DNA of 64,000 nucleotides, taken from NCBI GenBank assembly GCA_023614405.1, contig CM042687.1, forward strand, positions 236,060,292-236,124,291, in the 5' to 3' direction. Made by a program: the position numbers and the translations under genes. Shown here piece after piece: positions 10,330 through 20,049 of this stretch. Position 1 is the stretch's first letter. Each line of letters starts with the position of its first letter. This DNA is from Avena insularis. Lineage: Eukaryota > Streptophyta > Magnoliopsida > Poales > Poaceae. Under the pieces are notes generated by a model, which saw nothing but the letters and a program-made list of their open reading frames with translations, made no database searches and had not been told where the DNA came from.

Positions 10330-11196
10330 TCATTGCGACTCAATAATCAAAAGTACGGTAGATGAAAGATAAATGAGTAGCCAACAATACTCCTCCACGT
10401 CAATCTCCACATCAACAAGGGTAGGACATGCATTCTCCATAGCAGTCTTGTACTCCTCAACATTAGTAGTCAAGGCCTCTATCTTGGCCCTAAGAGCCCT
10501 CTTCTGTGAGCGAAGCCTCTCGATCACTCCCTGCTGATGCTCAAGCTCGAAGTCCTTGGCCTCTAGCTGTTCCTTCATCTCTCGGATCTTCTTGTTCCTG
10601 TCTTGGACTCTCTTCTCCTGGCTCTTGAATTTCTTGTCCTGGCTTTCAAACTTGGCCTCCATTTCCTTGAATATCTCGTCTTGCTCCGCGAAGAGCTTGT
10701 CCTTCTCATGAAGCTGCACCTGGAGGTCGTCATTGCTAAGCATGACGTTGGTCCTATCAGTATCTAGGTGCCTAATAAGACCCTCTAGGTCCTGGAGGTA
10801 CACACGAATCGGCTCCATTGTCTCTCTAGCAGCCTCCTCGTAATCTGTAGCCTCACCCTCCTCATTGCGTCTCCCGAAGGGGTGAAAGTAAAGACCTCTA
10901 AGCTCTGTGGAGTGTCTCCCTACCAGGCGCCCAAGTAATTCCTGCATGACCACATCTAGGCCTTTCTCCTTGTCGTCATGCATCAGCTTAAAAGTGATGG
11001 TCTCCGTGGTTGGCTCTGTCTGGCGTCCAGGCTGGGTGACTCTGAAGCCCCAAAGGTCCTTCCTCTCAAACTTGGTGAGTGGAAGTGTCATGATGCTACG
11101 AAGTGGAAGGTTGAGCACACTAGTGAGATCAATGAGACGAGAACCAAAACAAGTTCCCTTGAACTCCTCGGCCGTGTTGATAATAACATTAGGCAT
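10330..11196 (-). CDS. Extra ORF 2 of element A, coiled-coil protein of unknown function
   Basis: Intact 288-codon ORF. Residues 1-120 form a non-repetitive N-terminus (LIDLTSVLNLPLRSIMTLPL, DLWGFRVTQ). Roughly residues 130-250 are a charged heptad-like coiled coil (LHEKDKLFAEQDEIFKEMEA, QDRNKKIREMKEQLEAKD). The C-terminus (CWLLIYLSSTVLLIIESQ) is short and hydrophobic and may be read-through of a lost splice donor. The ATG follows a splice-acceptor-like TCTATCTTATAAAAATAG directly. It is the only long undamaged ORF in this element and lies between the 5' LTR and gag. Extra ORFs in this position have been described in grass chromoviruses. I recognise no function; a structural or RNA-binding role is only a guess. 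Confidence 0.6.
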   Translation of the reverse strand: MPNVIINTAEEFKGTCFGSRLIDLTSVLNLPLRSIMTLPLTKFERKDLWGFRVTQPGRQTEPTTETITFKLMHDDKEKGLDVVMQELLGRLVGRHSTELRGLYFHPFGRRNEEGEATDYEEAARETMEPIRVYLQDLEGLIRHLDTDRTNVMLSNDDLQVQLHEKDKLFAEQDEIFKEMEAKFESQDKKFKSQEKRVQDRNKKIREMKEQLEAKDFELEHQQGVIERLRSQKRALRAKIEALTTNVEEYKTAMENACPTLVDVEIDVEEYCWLLIYLSSTVLLIIESQ

Positions 11197-11400
11197 CTAT
11201 TTTTATAAGATAGAGAAAAGTTAGAATCAACATCAATAAAGAAAAATCACAAGAAAAAATATCACAAGCATATCTTTTGCAAAAATCACACAAGTCATGG
11301 CATACACAAATCCATTATAAGCATCAAAGGTTCAACATAACTTAGACAAAAAATTTTGGAAGTAAAACGATAAATGTGGTGGTCCAACTAACAGAGTACA
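11197..11400 (-). other. Probable intron between extra ORFs 1 and 2
   Basis: 204 nt of strongly AT-rich, T-rich sequence (in element sense) ending in a pyrimidine-rich tract and AAATAG directly before the ATG of extra ORF 2. It looks like intron 3' sequence. A donor is unclear: GTAATG at the end of extra ORF 1 would put the ORFs out of frame. Confidence 0.4.
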
Positions 11401-11880
11401 TTACAATCCCCACTCAGTTGCCAAGTTGGCTATCAGGGCATCCCTAGAGGCAATCTTTTGATATTGATCACATGACTCCATGGCTAAGTCTATGATGGCT
11501 AACTCTTGGGTATGCTTATTTTCTTCCCTAAGGTAATTTTGGGTGTTGAGCATACTGCACTTGAGTCTATCACCAAGCTCCTTGATAGCATTCCAAGCTG
11601 CATTTCTTGAAGAGTCAAAGAATGTTGTGTGCATTTCTAAGTTGGTGACCATGCAGAATCCTGACTCCTTGTGGTTGTCCTCTTTGTTTTTGTACAAGTG
11701 AAGTTGCACCCACCAATACTCTTCTCCTTCATCCATCACAGGGAAACCTTTGTACATAGCTGCACCATGTATCCCCATGGTAACCATAAGGTTCTTGAGG
11801 GCCTTGGGAAATTCAGTCTCACACTCCCAAGTCATGGTCATGAGCGGTCCCTTCCTCACAACTTCGTTGATGGAGTTCAT
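11401..11880 (-). CDS. Extra ORF 1 of element A, unknown protein
   Basis: Intact 159-codon ORF beginning MNSINEVVRKGPLMTMTWEC. A notable block is EEYWWVQLHLYKNKED followed by HTTFFDSSRNAAWNAIKELG and helical sequence (LNTQNYLREENKHTQEL). A Trp-Trp strand block followed by an Ala-rich helix is a recurring pattern I associate with grass transposon-linked 'uncharacterised' proteins, but I cannot name a domain. The ATG sits directly after a very good splice acceptor (long pyrimidine run ending TATTTGTAG). It is the first ORF after the primer site. Expression would need LTR-driven RNA, possibly spliced from the LTR donor at 14377. Confidence 0.6.
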   Translation of the reverse strand: MNSINEVVRKGPLMTMTWECETEFPKALKNLMVTMGIHGAAMYKGFPVMDEGEEYWWVQLHLYKNKEDNHKESGFCMVTNLEMHTTFFDSSRNAAWNAIKELGDRLKCSMLNTQNYLREENKHTQELAIIDLAMESCDQYQKIASRDALIANLATEWGL

Positions 11881-12013
11881 CTACAAATAGAGATGAGAAA
11901 GAAGATTAGAAAAGTTTACGAGAAGAAAAACACAAGTGTGGAAATTGTAAAAAAAAAAATCCTTAGTGGTTTCTAATCCAATCATAGGGTCATAATCCTA
12001 CAGGCAACACAGT
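11881..12013 (-). other. 5' untranslated leader of element A with splice acceptor
   Basis: Lies between the primer site and extra ORF 1. The last about 30 nt in element sense are pyrimidine-rich and end in TTTGTAG|ATG. No ORF. Confidence 0.5.
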
Positions 12014-12025
12014 GCTCTGATACCA
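12014..12025 (-). other. Primer binding site (initiator-Met tRNA type), element A
   Basis: Minus strand TGGTATCAGAGC two bases inside the 5' LTR end. This is the standard plant LTR-element primer site complementary to the 3' end of initiator methionine tRNA. It fixes the 5' LTR as the right-hand repeat. Confidence 0.9.
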
Positions 12026-12027
12026 TC

Positions 12028-15000
12028 TGTAAGATCCCACCTTTATAAAGGTAGAGATTGCTGTGATTGCAATGCTAGTCCCTGGATCAAGTGCTAGCAT
12101 CCACGGTTTAAGATGAAGTACACATAAACAAAGGTCATTATTACATTGTCATTCCAGAGATAGCATAGTCTTTTACAACTCCATAGCCATAGGCTAGTAC
12201 AAGAGTTTAACTTAGCAATAAAAATAAAAGTCTTCATCTTCATGTGCCACAGGCAAGCATGTTGAGTGTAGACTCATAACCCCTAATCATCATTAGAGTA
12301 ACCTGCAACATCACAAGTTATAGCCACAGTGGGTCAATACATTGGAATAGTATTGGCAAGTGATACCTTAGTAGAATATTAGCATCTAGTTACTACATGA
12401 TTTTGTCTAAGTGTAGCTTAGGCTTGCTTTGCTCAAAATAGGTTTTACCTATCAGTTGAAAACACTAAGTTTTTGTTTGGCAAAAACTCCCAAGGAACCA
12501 CCAATAGAAATTGGTGAACCTTCACCCTTGTTCAACCAAAAGTTTTAACTTAAAAAATTGGGATGAGGAGATTCTTGATAGCTTCCATGTCTTGATGCTC
12601 AAATTGTCCAATACCAGGGACATGTCTAAGTACTTACTTTCTTCCATCTGCAGAGGTGGTGCACTTTCCCCACAAGACTTGATTTTCACCAAGACAGGAT
12701 CTTTCAGAAGCCTTCCCTTAGACAGGAATGGACACGCTCCAAACCTATCATCCCCTACCACCAACTGTCCATTTGGCTAAGTTATTGCAACCTATATGAT
12801 CCAGGCAGAGCCCATAATGCCATGTGGCTGCACTAGAAGCTTCTTAACATTTGGCATCTCAAATCCCTTTGTTCCTGGGTGGCAATCCCCAAGTGAGATA
12901 CACAAGGTAAACCATAGAAATGGGCCTTGTGTGACCACTCAACCGAAAACCACCAAGCAATTACCAATCCACCCAGGTGTTTCATTCACTTAGTTGTTTT
13001 ATTAAGCAAAACATAAGTCAAATACTTAGCAATATTTTTCCATAGCATGTATATATTCCACCCTTGGTTGCTACTAGCTAGGCTAAGCATGGCAATAGCA
13101 AGTATCTTAAATTAGAGAAAAATTCTAACAATTCTACAACTACTAGGATTTCCCAAGCATAGCATATAGATACATAGCAAAAATATTCATGCAAGCCCTA
13201 TACAAAATATTTCTAATGCATAGTCCAAATATTGGGACAAAAACATGAAGCACCACTTGCCTTGGTAGTTGGGGGAGTAGCAACAATCTTCACAATCACA
13301 ATCACCACTAGCACCAAAATCTACACATAAAATGATAGCACCAAATTCACATATCAAAATAAACAAGCAAAAATATATGAATACATGAAAATGCCATGTG
13401 ATGATTTTTCCAATTCAAACAAGACAATAGAAACAATACTGAACACTAAACTAACCATTTATACATTAATTAAACTTAATTTGATCTTTAAAACATCTTT
13501 CAAATAATTTTTATACTCAAAATAGGCCTACAAATGTCTCTGCAAAAGTAACCAATTTTACAGAAGCAATTTATTAAACAAAGAGCATGGTTGGATAGAA
13601 TTCTTTCTCCTGATTCCAATGATATAAAATTTTCAAACTTTGAACGTGTGGATCAAAAGTTATGAATTTTGCAAGTTTGAACATCTAATAGATCTAAATT
13701 CAGATTTTAAAACAAAACTCTAGCCATGCGGCGCTTCCTGATTAGACGATACCGCTTCGCACTGGATCACGCTCGCGCACCGTCAGATCTAAATAAGATC
13801 CAGAGGCTCAGATCTGCCCGTACCTCTTCGGCCTGGCGTCTAATCTAGACCACTGGATCTAGATCCAATGGATCAAATCATGCTGACCTTAAACCGGCGG
13901 TGCAAATGGCCAAAACGGCGGCGACGGCTGTGCCGGTGATGGTGTGGCGATTCTAGAAAGGGCTGGGGGCGGTGTCTATGCTTACCGGCATCGCAAGGTT
14001 GCGAGGAAGCTCCTGATGTTGCTGGCGTGGACAGGGGCAAGCTGTTGTGGCCGTGGGAGCTCGTCGGAGTCGGGGACAGCATCGGGCTTAGGTGGACGAC
14101 GACGTTGGCGATGTTCTGATCCGCCCTAGCACAAACAGAAGGAATCAGTGTGTGTGCAATGTTCAGGCGAACTCGATATGTTCAAGGGGAAGGCACGCGG
14201 CGGACGAACCTCACCGAAATTCCTCGTCGGAGTTGGAGACGGCGTCGGATGCTCACAGTGCTCGTCGAAGTTGACGTTCTGGGCCATAATCAGATGAACC
14301 AAGGATATGAGAGGATGCGCATGGAACTGGGGATCATCTCAGAATGATTGAGGAGTGGGCGCGAGCACGACGCTTACCGGAATACCTCGCCGGATTCGCT
14401 CAGTCAGCGGCGGTGTAATGCGAAATAGGGGCAGCCTGGTGGCGGAGTGAACGGGTGGAGTGAGGGGAAATGTGCGGGGTGGGGAGGGGGTTTTGTAGCC
14501 GGAGCAGGGGCGGCATTCACGCAACAAATCAATGGAATTTAAGCAGAGAGTAATCGTGGCGTCACTGCGGCGAGGTAACGGCGGAGCGGGTCAGATGCGC
14601 GGTGATTGGGGACGATGATGACGGGGAGGGTGGGATCGGAGCGTCAGTGAGGGAGTGTGCGCGGCCGCGGTGAGAAACAGGGGGAGAGGGGAAACCCGGG
14701 TGGGCTAGCTAATGGGATGCCTCTGCTGTTGGGCTCAATTGCTGGCGCCGTCCTGTTTCCATTTCTTTTATCCTTTTCTTTTTCTGTTTTGATTTTTTGG
14801 ATTCATTTTCAAATGTTTTTGAAATGAATTTGAATTCAAATTTTTCTCTGAATCTTTATAGGATGAATCATGCACTTATTTGAGTATTAAACTTTGTTGT
14901 TCACTCAAATTTATATTGGCCCATTGGAATTTAAAATAAACAATGCCTTTACCATTTATTTAATATAGACATATGAATGATTTTAAATTCATATTTTGTT

Positions 15001-15210
15001 TTGAAAATCTTTTTCCAAGCTTTGGAAATATCAATCTATCCTATGCTCAATTCTTTTCTGGTCAAAACAAATGTTCTCATATTAGAGAGTAGCATTAAGG
15101 CTATTGCCTTGCTTACATAAAATAATAGATCACAAAGTTTATTTTTTTGAAGAAATGATCCTAAAATGATTATGAATGCATGAATGATATGCAAACTTTG
15201 AAATCATGAT
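12028..15210 (-). repeat. 5' LTR of element A, outer 15 bp missing
   Basis: Collinear with 2548-5738. It ends internally (12028) with ...GATCTTACA. At the outer end the homology stops at AAATCATGAT (15210), so the terminal TGTAACATCC... is absent. The CpG-rich part (about 13730-14720) holds a leader ORF at 14339-14527 and a consensus-like splice donor CCG|GTAAGCG at 14377, both also present in the other LTR (ORF 4859-5047, donor at 4897). Confidence 0.88.
14377..14527 (-). other. LTR leader ORF ending at a splice donor
   Basis: From ATG 14527 exactly 50 codons (MLREC...RRGIP) lead to CCG|GTAAGC. If this donor joined the acceptor before extra ORF 1 (11881) or extra ORF 2 (11197), the leader would enter those ORFs in phase 0 at their ATG. 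The same ORF and donor occur in the other LTR with the same 150-nt spacing. The phase match has a one-in-three chance of being accidental. Confidence 0.35.
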
Positions 15211-15708
15211 AGGCAATACCACGACACCAGGCCAGCACACCCCCTGGTGGCGCAGCCAGCCCTAGGGCGCGCCTGTCCTGGGTGGGGCCCACCTGTGGCC
15301 CTCCAAAGTGCCTCCTCCTAGCCACTTCTTTCTCTCTCCCGAAAAACACCGGAAAACTTTCTCAAGCTCGAGTTCCTGCTGTTCTTACTCGCAATTTTCG
15401 ATCTTGTTGCTCAGCCCATCTTTGCTGCTGATTTTTGGAGGGATTGCTCTCCGATATGTGCCTCCTCTGCTTGTCCAATTAGATTTTTGATTGGTGGATT
15501 GTATCTGAGTATTTTTCTACTGTAGGTCACAGGTTGTTTGAGCTTGCATGTTTTTTCTATGCTTAGATATTTCATTTTGATGGATGTTTAGCCCTCTAGC
15601 AAGTTCCTATAGTAGTTCCTCATCATTTACCAACTTGGAAATCACTTGGTTTGATGTTTGTCTAAAATTTTCAGAAAAAGGGTCATGGACAACCACACTT
15701 TTAGATAA
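15211..15708 (+). other. Leader remnant of element H
   Basis: Starts abruptly at the truncated LTR of element A. The first 100 bases are GC-rich, like the promoter-downstream part of LTRs in this group; the rest is a T-rich leader with TTTCTACTGTAG|GTC (about 15513-15527), a splice-acceptor look-alike. There is no primer site or ORF I would defend. Confidence 0.45.
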
Positions 15709-16687
15709 GTGTTTGAGAGTGATGCACCTAGGAGGACAAGGCCTTCGAGACCATCCTCCCGAGCTAGGCCATCATACAATGAGGATCGTATTACGACACG
15801 CTTTGGGAACGAGGGAGATGAGGGGGATGTGTACCCTTCTACCTTCCCTTGTTTTACCTTTTTGCAAGCTGCAGGGATTCTCAATTATTTCCTAACTCTT
15901 GTTCGGAGGGTTGGTCTAACTTATTATATGCAGGATGAGAGTGAGCAATACGCCACGCTCACCAAAACTTTTGTGGAGAGTTTCTCTTTCACTAACAACC
16001 CTTTCAGGACAGATGTGTCATTCAAAATCTATGATAGGCCTATCACCATTACATTGAAGAAATTTTGTGACATTTTGGGTATTGGCATGGTTGGGACGGT
16101 GAAGAAGATTCCAGCGCAGCCCGCTGATTTGTTGGAGCTCTACCGTGGGGTAACTAATGATGATGACCATAGAGCCCAGCGCGGGAAGATAAAAAATATT
16201 CAACTCCCAGCTATCTGATATTTTTCTTATTATCTTGCCACCAGTATTCTTGGTAGGGAGAACACTAGCAATATTTCCAACTATCATTTGGCCTTTCTAG
16301 CTGCTGCACTCAACAATGAAACTAGGTATAATCTTGGTTCTCTCATTGCTCGTCGCTTAGCTGCTAGAGGACCCATTTATGGGGGTATTATTGCTGCACG
16401 TGTAGTTGCTGCCTTAGAACTTTCTGTTGATCCAAATGATACAATTTTAGCTCCTTAGAGGCTTGATCTTGCTGCCATGAAAGCGCATAACTTTGTTACT
16501 GCTAGCTCTACCCTTGAGAGTTCGGTTTACAAGATGATGTTTAATGATAGGGAAGAGAGGGAAATTCCTTTGCCACAAACCACTTTGTTCAGTATTTGCA
16601 GGGGACCTTGGTCACGCTCCAAGGAGGAGATGGACGAGCAGCTGCGCATTCTTGGATTCCATGGACACTACCAGGGGGACGTGCCCT
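15709..16687 (+). pseudogene. Athila-type ORF1 (gag-like), first part, element H
   Basis: An open frame of about 326 codons with two in-frame stops (TGA 16216-16218, TAG 16456-16458). The first codon of the long open stretch is GTG, so the true start is unclear. It opens with a basic Arg/Ser/Pro-rich segment (PRRTRPSRPSSRARPS), then TFVESFSFTNNPFRTDVSFK and FCDILGIGMVG. This ordering resembles the Athila ORF1 family of plants. After the first stop the frame keeps sensible protein (ILGRENTSNISNYHLAFLAA, SLIARRLAARGPIYGGIIAA). It is cut at 16687 by element B and the final codon is completed across the insertion at 21628. Assignment to Athila ORF1 is inference. Confidence 0.7.
16683..16687 (+). 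repeat. Target-site duplication of element B, left copy (GCCCT)
   Basis: GCCCT directly before the B terminus TGATGGTGC, repeated at 21623-21627 directly after the other terminus ...CGTATCA. Five base pairs is the usual gypsy integrase stagger. Confidence 0.9.
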
Positions 16688-16863
16688 TGATGGTGCACTG
16701 GCTAAACACAAAGCTTCGTTGGAAGACCCCAAGAGGAATGTGTGATGAGCACAACAACAAGTTTTCCCTTAGTAAGAAACCAAGGTTATTGAACCAGTAG
16801 GAGGAAGTAAACGACCCAAAGGTGTTTCTAGCAACTTGGAAACCTGCACAACACAAACTCAAG
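16688..16863 (-). repeat. 3' LTR remnant of element B (176 bp)
   Basis: Collinear with 20050-20226 (GATGGTGCAC...AAACTCAAGAC) and then breaks off at about 16864 into the internal non-coding region. The rest of the 3' LTR and the polypurine tract have been deleted. Confidence 0.85.
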
Positions 16864-19277
16864 ACCACCTTCAAAGTTCATAAGAGTGACTACATACAAA
16901 TAGTTCAATAACAAGCAATATCAACAATATGAATCAATCAATAAGTTTTGGGACAATGCACATAGAACTAAGAATGGAAACTATGCTCTCATAATTGGTG
17001 CCTATGGATAGAAGGTGGAGACTCAATATAATATTGTAAGAAAGGCCCTTCATAAAAGGGAAGCAGGAATTTCAAGTTTCAAAAAGATCTTCCAAAAATT
17101 ATGGTACTTGTTATCTTTCAGCTCTCATTGCCCCTATCATAAGCATCTTGAAGTGGTTAAGGTTAAAGTGAATAAACTATGGAGTATATGCTTGACAAAG
17201 TATAAGTTGGAAATCTCATGTCCCTTGAATACGAAGGCCGCTCCTCATGCTACTCAACTTTAGTTACTTGCAAGTTCTTGTCATAGTAAGTACATGTGTA
17301 TCATAGAGAACTGCCAACAGGGTACCCCTTGCACATGATACGGGATCTATCCCATAATCAAAATGACAAGGCAAGTAGACGACAAGCATCTTAGCAATCT
17401 TCTTATTTACCATGGGAATATGGTGCTTTTTTCTCTCTTTCCTCTTTTCTCAACTCTTTTTTTTCTTTTTCTGAATCTCATATTTCTTTTTTATAAGAAT
17501 AATGCTTCATAGATAGCTCACAATGGTGATGCTGCAAGTTTCCACCATGATTAGGCATGGCTTAGGCTAGCGGCCCAGGCGTTTCTCTAACACACATACA
17601 TAACTCCATGGACTTACAAGCTCCCCTTTTATTTCACACCGATGACATCCATAAACAAAAGAGCATGATATCAACTGGGTAGATATTTACAGGTGTTGAA
17701 AGCATTCCCCGTGACAGCACGGTTCTGCTAATCCCAACGTATAAGTGCAAGCATATACAACATAAATGACACAATGGTTCAAGTTTATTAGGGGCAAGAA
17801 AAATAAAGTGTGCCATCAAGTTCGTGAGAGCTTTAATCACTAAGTTTTCACATAACAAAATACTTTTTAATTGGAAGATAGATGAAAATAAGAATATACT
17901 TGGAATGGTGTAACACACCATGCATAGGAATTTATAGTGTACACTTTGGAATAACTTGGTTTCTTGGGAGTTGGATGCATGAGTAGAGCTTACTCAGCAA
18001 AAGTGAAGGCTAGCAAAAGACCGGGAGCGACCAACTAAGAGAGCAATAATGGCCATAATAATGCAGAGCGACAAAACATTACTAATCAAAGCATAAAGTG
18101 GTACCACAAGTCAAAACCTAATTATCATAGAAGCTATAGTGACTTGTTAGAGTCATAACATGTGTGAACATGTTCCAAGTCAAACCAAACAAAGCATCAA
18201 AGGAGAATACCACAATACTACGCATAAGGTCAAAACAACATCTAGCATGACAAGATAAAGTCTAGGCCACAATCAAAGCAAGGTCACTTTTGCACCACTA
18301 TAAGCATAAAACTTTCTACTCTTGGCTGACTACAACTTATTTGAAAACATCACAGCTAAAGAGGGCATACAACTACTTTATTCAAGAAAACTAAGCAAAC
18401 AAAAACCACAAATGAAAACTAAGACGCTCCAAGAATAACACAACAGTGCATGAAACAATAAAAACGAAGTGTCTAGAAATACCTGAGCTTTTTATTGATG
18501 AAGAAGGGGATGCCTTGGGCATCCCCAAGCTTTGACGCTTGTACCTCTTGAATATTTCTTGGGGTGACACGGGGTGGCATCCCCAAGCTTGATCTTTGTC
18601 CATTCTTTCATCTCATTACATCATTCTTTCTCTACACCTGGAAATTTTCCTTCATACAAAACTTCACACAATCTTCATTAGCAACATTAGTATAATCAAA
18701 AGATAATAGACCTCTGGGTTTAGCTTCAAAACATCAAAAACTTTCACTAAAGACACAAGCTACTGTAGAAAATCCCTCAAAAAGCTCAATTTTCCATAAA
18801 GAACCCAAAAAGGAATCAATAAGAAGCAAATGCAAACAACAGCAGAAATCTGTCAAAACAGACCAGCAGGTAGAAACCGATTTTTTCGAAGACCTTCTGT
18901 TGCTCAAATAAAAAAGTTATGAACTAACAAAAGTTAGCTAACATCTAGGGGGATTTACTCAGAATATTATAGCTTAATCCGACTTATAGAGATTTTTACA
19001 CGAATTTTTACGGTGGAGCACAAAAATTTGTTTCGGGACAACAACTTCCCCAAATCTTACTTCCCTCTCATTAGAGGTTATTCTTGGCACAAAAGCAAAT
19101 AAAAAGGATAAGGAGAGGTCATTAAAGAAGTAATAATTTCGAGGACTCAATAAAACTTTTGGTTTATCTCCCAATAAGTACTTTTCTTTAACGTCTTTAA
19201 GTTAGGCACAAGAAGCAAGAATCAAGAAGCATTAACATCCATACTCGAAATCTCTTCAACCAAGAAAGGTATCTCAT
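16864..19277 (-). other. 3' non-coding region of element B
   Basis: Reverse-complement of the same conserved region found in elements H (22230-23988), C (30130-31368) and D (51260-53333). Shared blocks include TTGGCGGTTCTCTATGATAC and GGAACGCTTTCAACACC equivalents. Two hairpins lie at 18506-18526 and 18558-18587. I see no credible ORF. Confidence 0.7.
18506..18526 (-). other. Conserved hairpin, element B copy
   Basis: GGGGATGCC-loop-GGCATCCCC, nine perfect pairs with a 3-nt loop. It is followed in element sense by AATAAA within about 10 nt. The same structure is at 51223-51243 (D) and decayed at 30004-30024 (C). Confidence 0.65.
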
Positions 19278-19817
19278 CTAAATGAGTTTTAGAGAATCCT
19301 TCTCATCTCTTTTGGGTTCACTACTTTTATCAAATGGGTTTTCAGGAACAATCCAATCAAAATTCTTTTCTAAGGCTTCATGCATTCCTACAAGTTTAAA
19401 AGGTATGGGTATCTTAATTTCCTCTTTGGGTTTGGTTTTATCTAAAGTACCCATAACATATACACATGAGCCTAGCATATTAGAACATTCAAAGACCTTT
19501 CTGGCTTCCTTAGCAACATCATTGAACTCTTTTAGCAAATTTTCTAGGATAAAATCTCTCTTTTTAGCATTCTCTTCTTCTTTTAGTTTGAAAAACAAAA
19601 TTTGCATCATGGGGTTAAGGTTAACAAACCTAGCCTACAACATGTGAACTAAATAAGCTGCAGCAATTTCATAAATAGTAGCAAGTTCTACTAAAGATCT
19701 ATCCTCAATATCCTCATGTTTGATAACATGATTAAAGAATTTTTCAATATTTTCTTTCCCAATTACAGAGCCACTACCTATTGAAAGGTCTTTCAGGGTG
19801 AACTTGGGGATCAACAT
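19278..19817 (-). pseudogene. Short gag-region ORF of element B
   Basis: Begins at ATG 19817 (MLIPKFTLKDLSIGSGSVIG). It is interrupted by TAG at 19635-19637 and continues in the same frame (ARFVNLNPMMQILFFKLKEE...KVFECSNMLGSCVYVMGTLD) to 19278. The text is mostly helical and charged, with PFKLVGMHEALEKNFDWIVP near the end. I associate this ORF with abundant non-autonomous Triticeae gypsy elements, but I cannot name a domain. It starts shortly after the primer site, in the position of gag. The minus-strand ORF at 19824-20060 overlaps the primer site and is not a gene. Confidence 0.55.
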
Positions 19818-20024
19818 GGTGAGCTAGAGCAAGGTGACAACTAGAGTAGGAACTAATTTTTTTGTGTTTTTGATAAGAGAAAGCAAAACAAAGGAAACTA
19901 ATTTTTTTTGGAGTTTTTGATAAAAAAAAGTCAAACAAAACCAAGCAAAATAAACTAAGAAAAATAAAAGAAAAGTAAAGAGAAAGGTTATGAAGGACTC
20001 CCCTTGTGAAGTCGTCCTTAGCTT

Positions 20025-20041
20025 CCCCGGCAACAGCGCCA
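20025..20041 (-). other. Primer binding site of element B
   Basis: Minus strand TGGCGCTGTTGCCGGGG, 8 nt inside the LTR end at 20050. It matches the TGGCGCCGTTGCCGGGGA class used by Athila-like plant elements. Confidence 0.8.
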
Positions 20042-20049
20042 GAAAATCT

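Larger units (their letters stand above)
2548..15210 (-). mobile_element. Element A: Ty3/gypsy chromovirus (Tekay/Del-like) with two extra ORFs
   Basis: Two long direct repeats (2548-5738 and 12028-15210) frame a minus-strand internal region. In element order this is: 5' LTR, primer site, extra ORF 1, extra ORF 2, gag with a zinc-knuckle relic, protease, reverse transcriptase, RNase H, integrase, chromodomain, polypurine tract, 3' LTR. The RT-before-integrase order and the C-terminal chromodomain define a chromovirus. The coding region holds several in-frame stops and frameshifts, so this copy is dead. The outer 15 bases of the 5' LTR are missing at 15210 and no target-site duplication can be found, so the right edge was rearranged after insertion. 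Confidence 0.9.
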
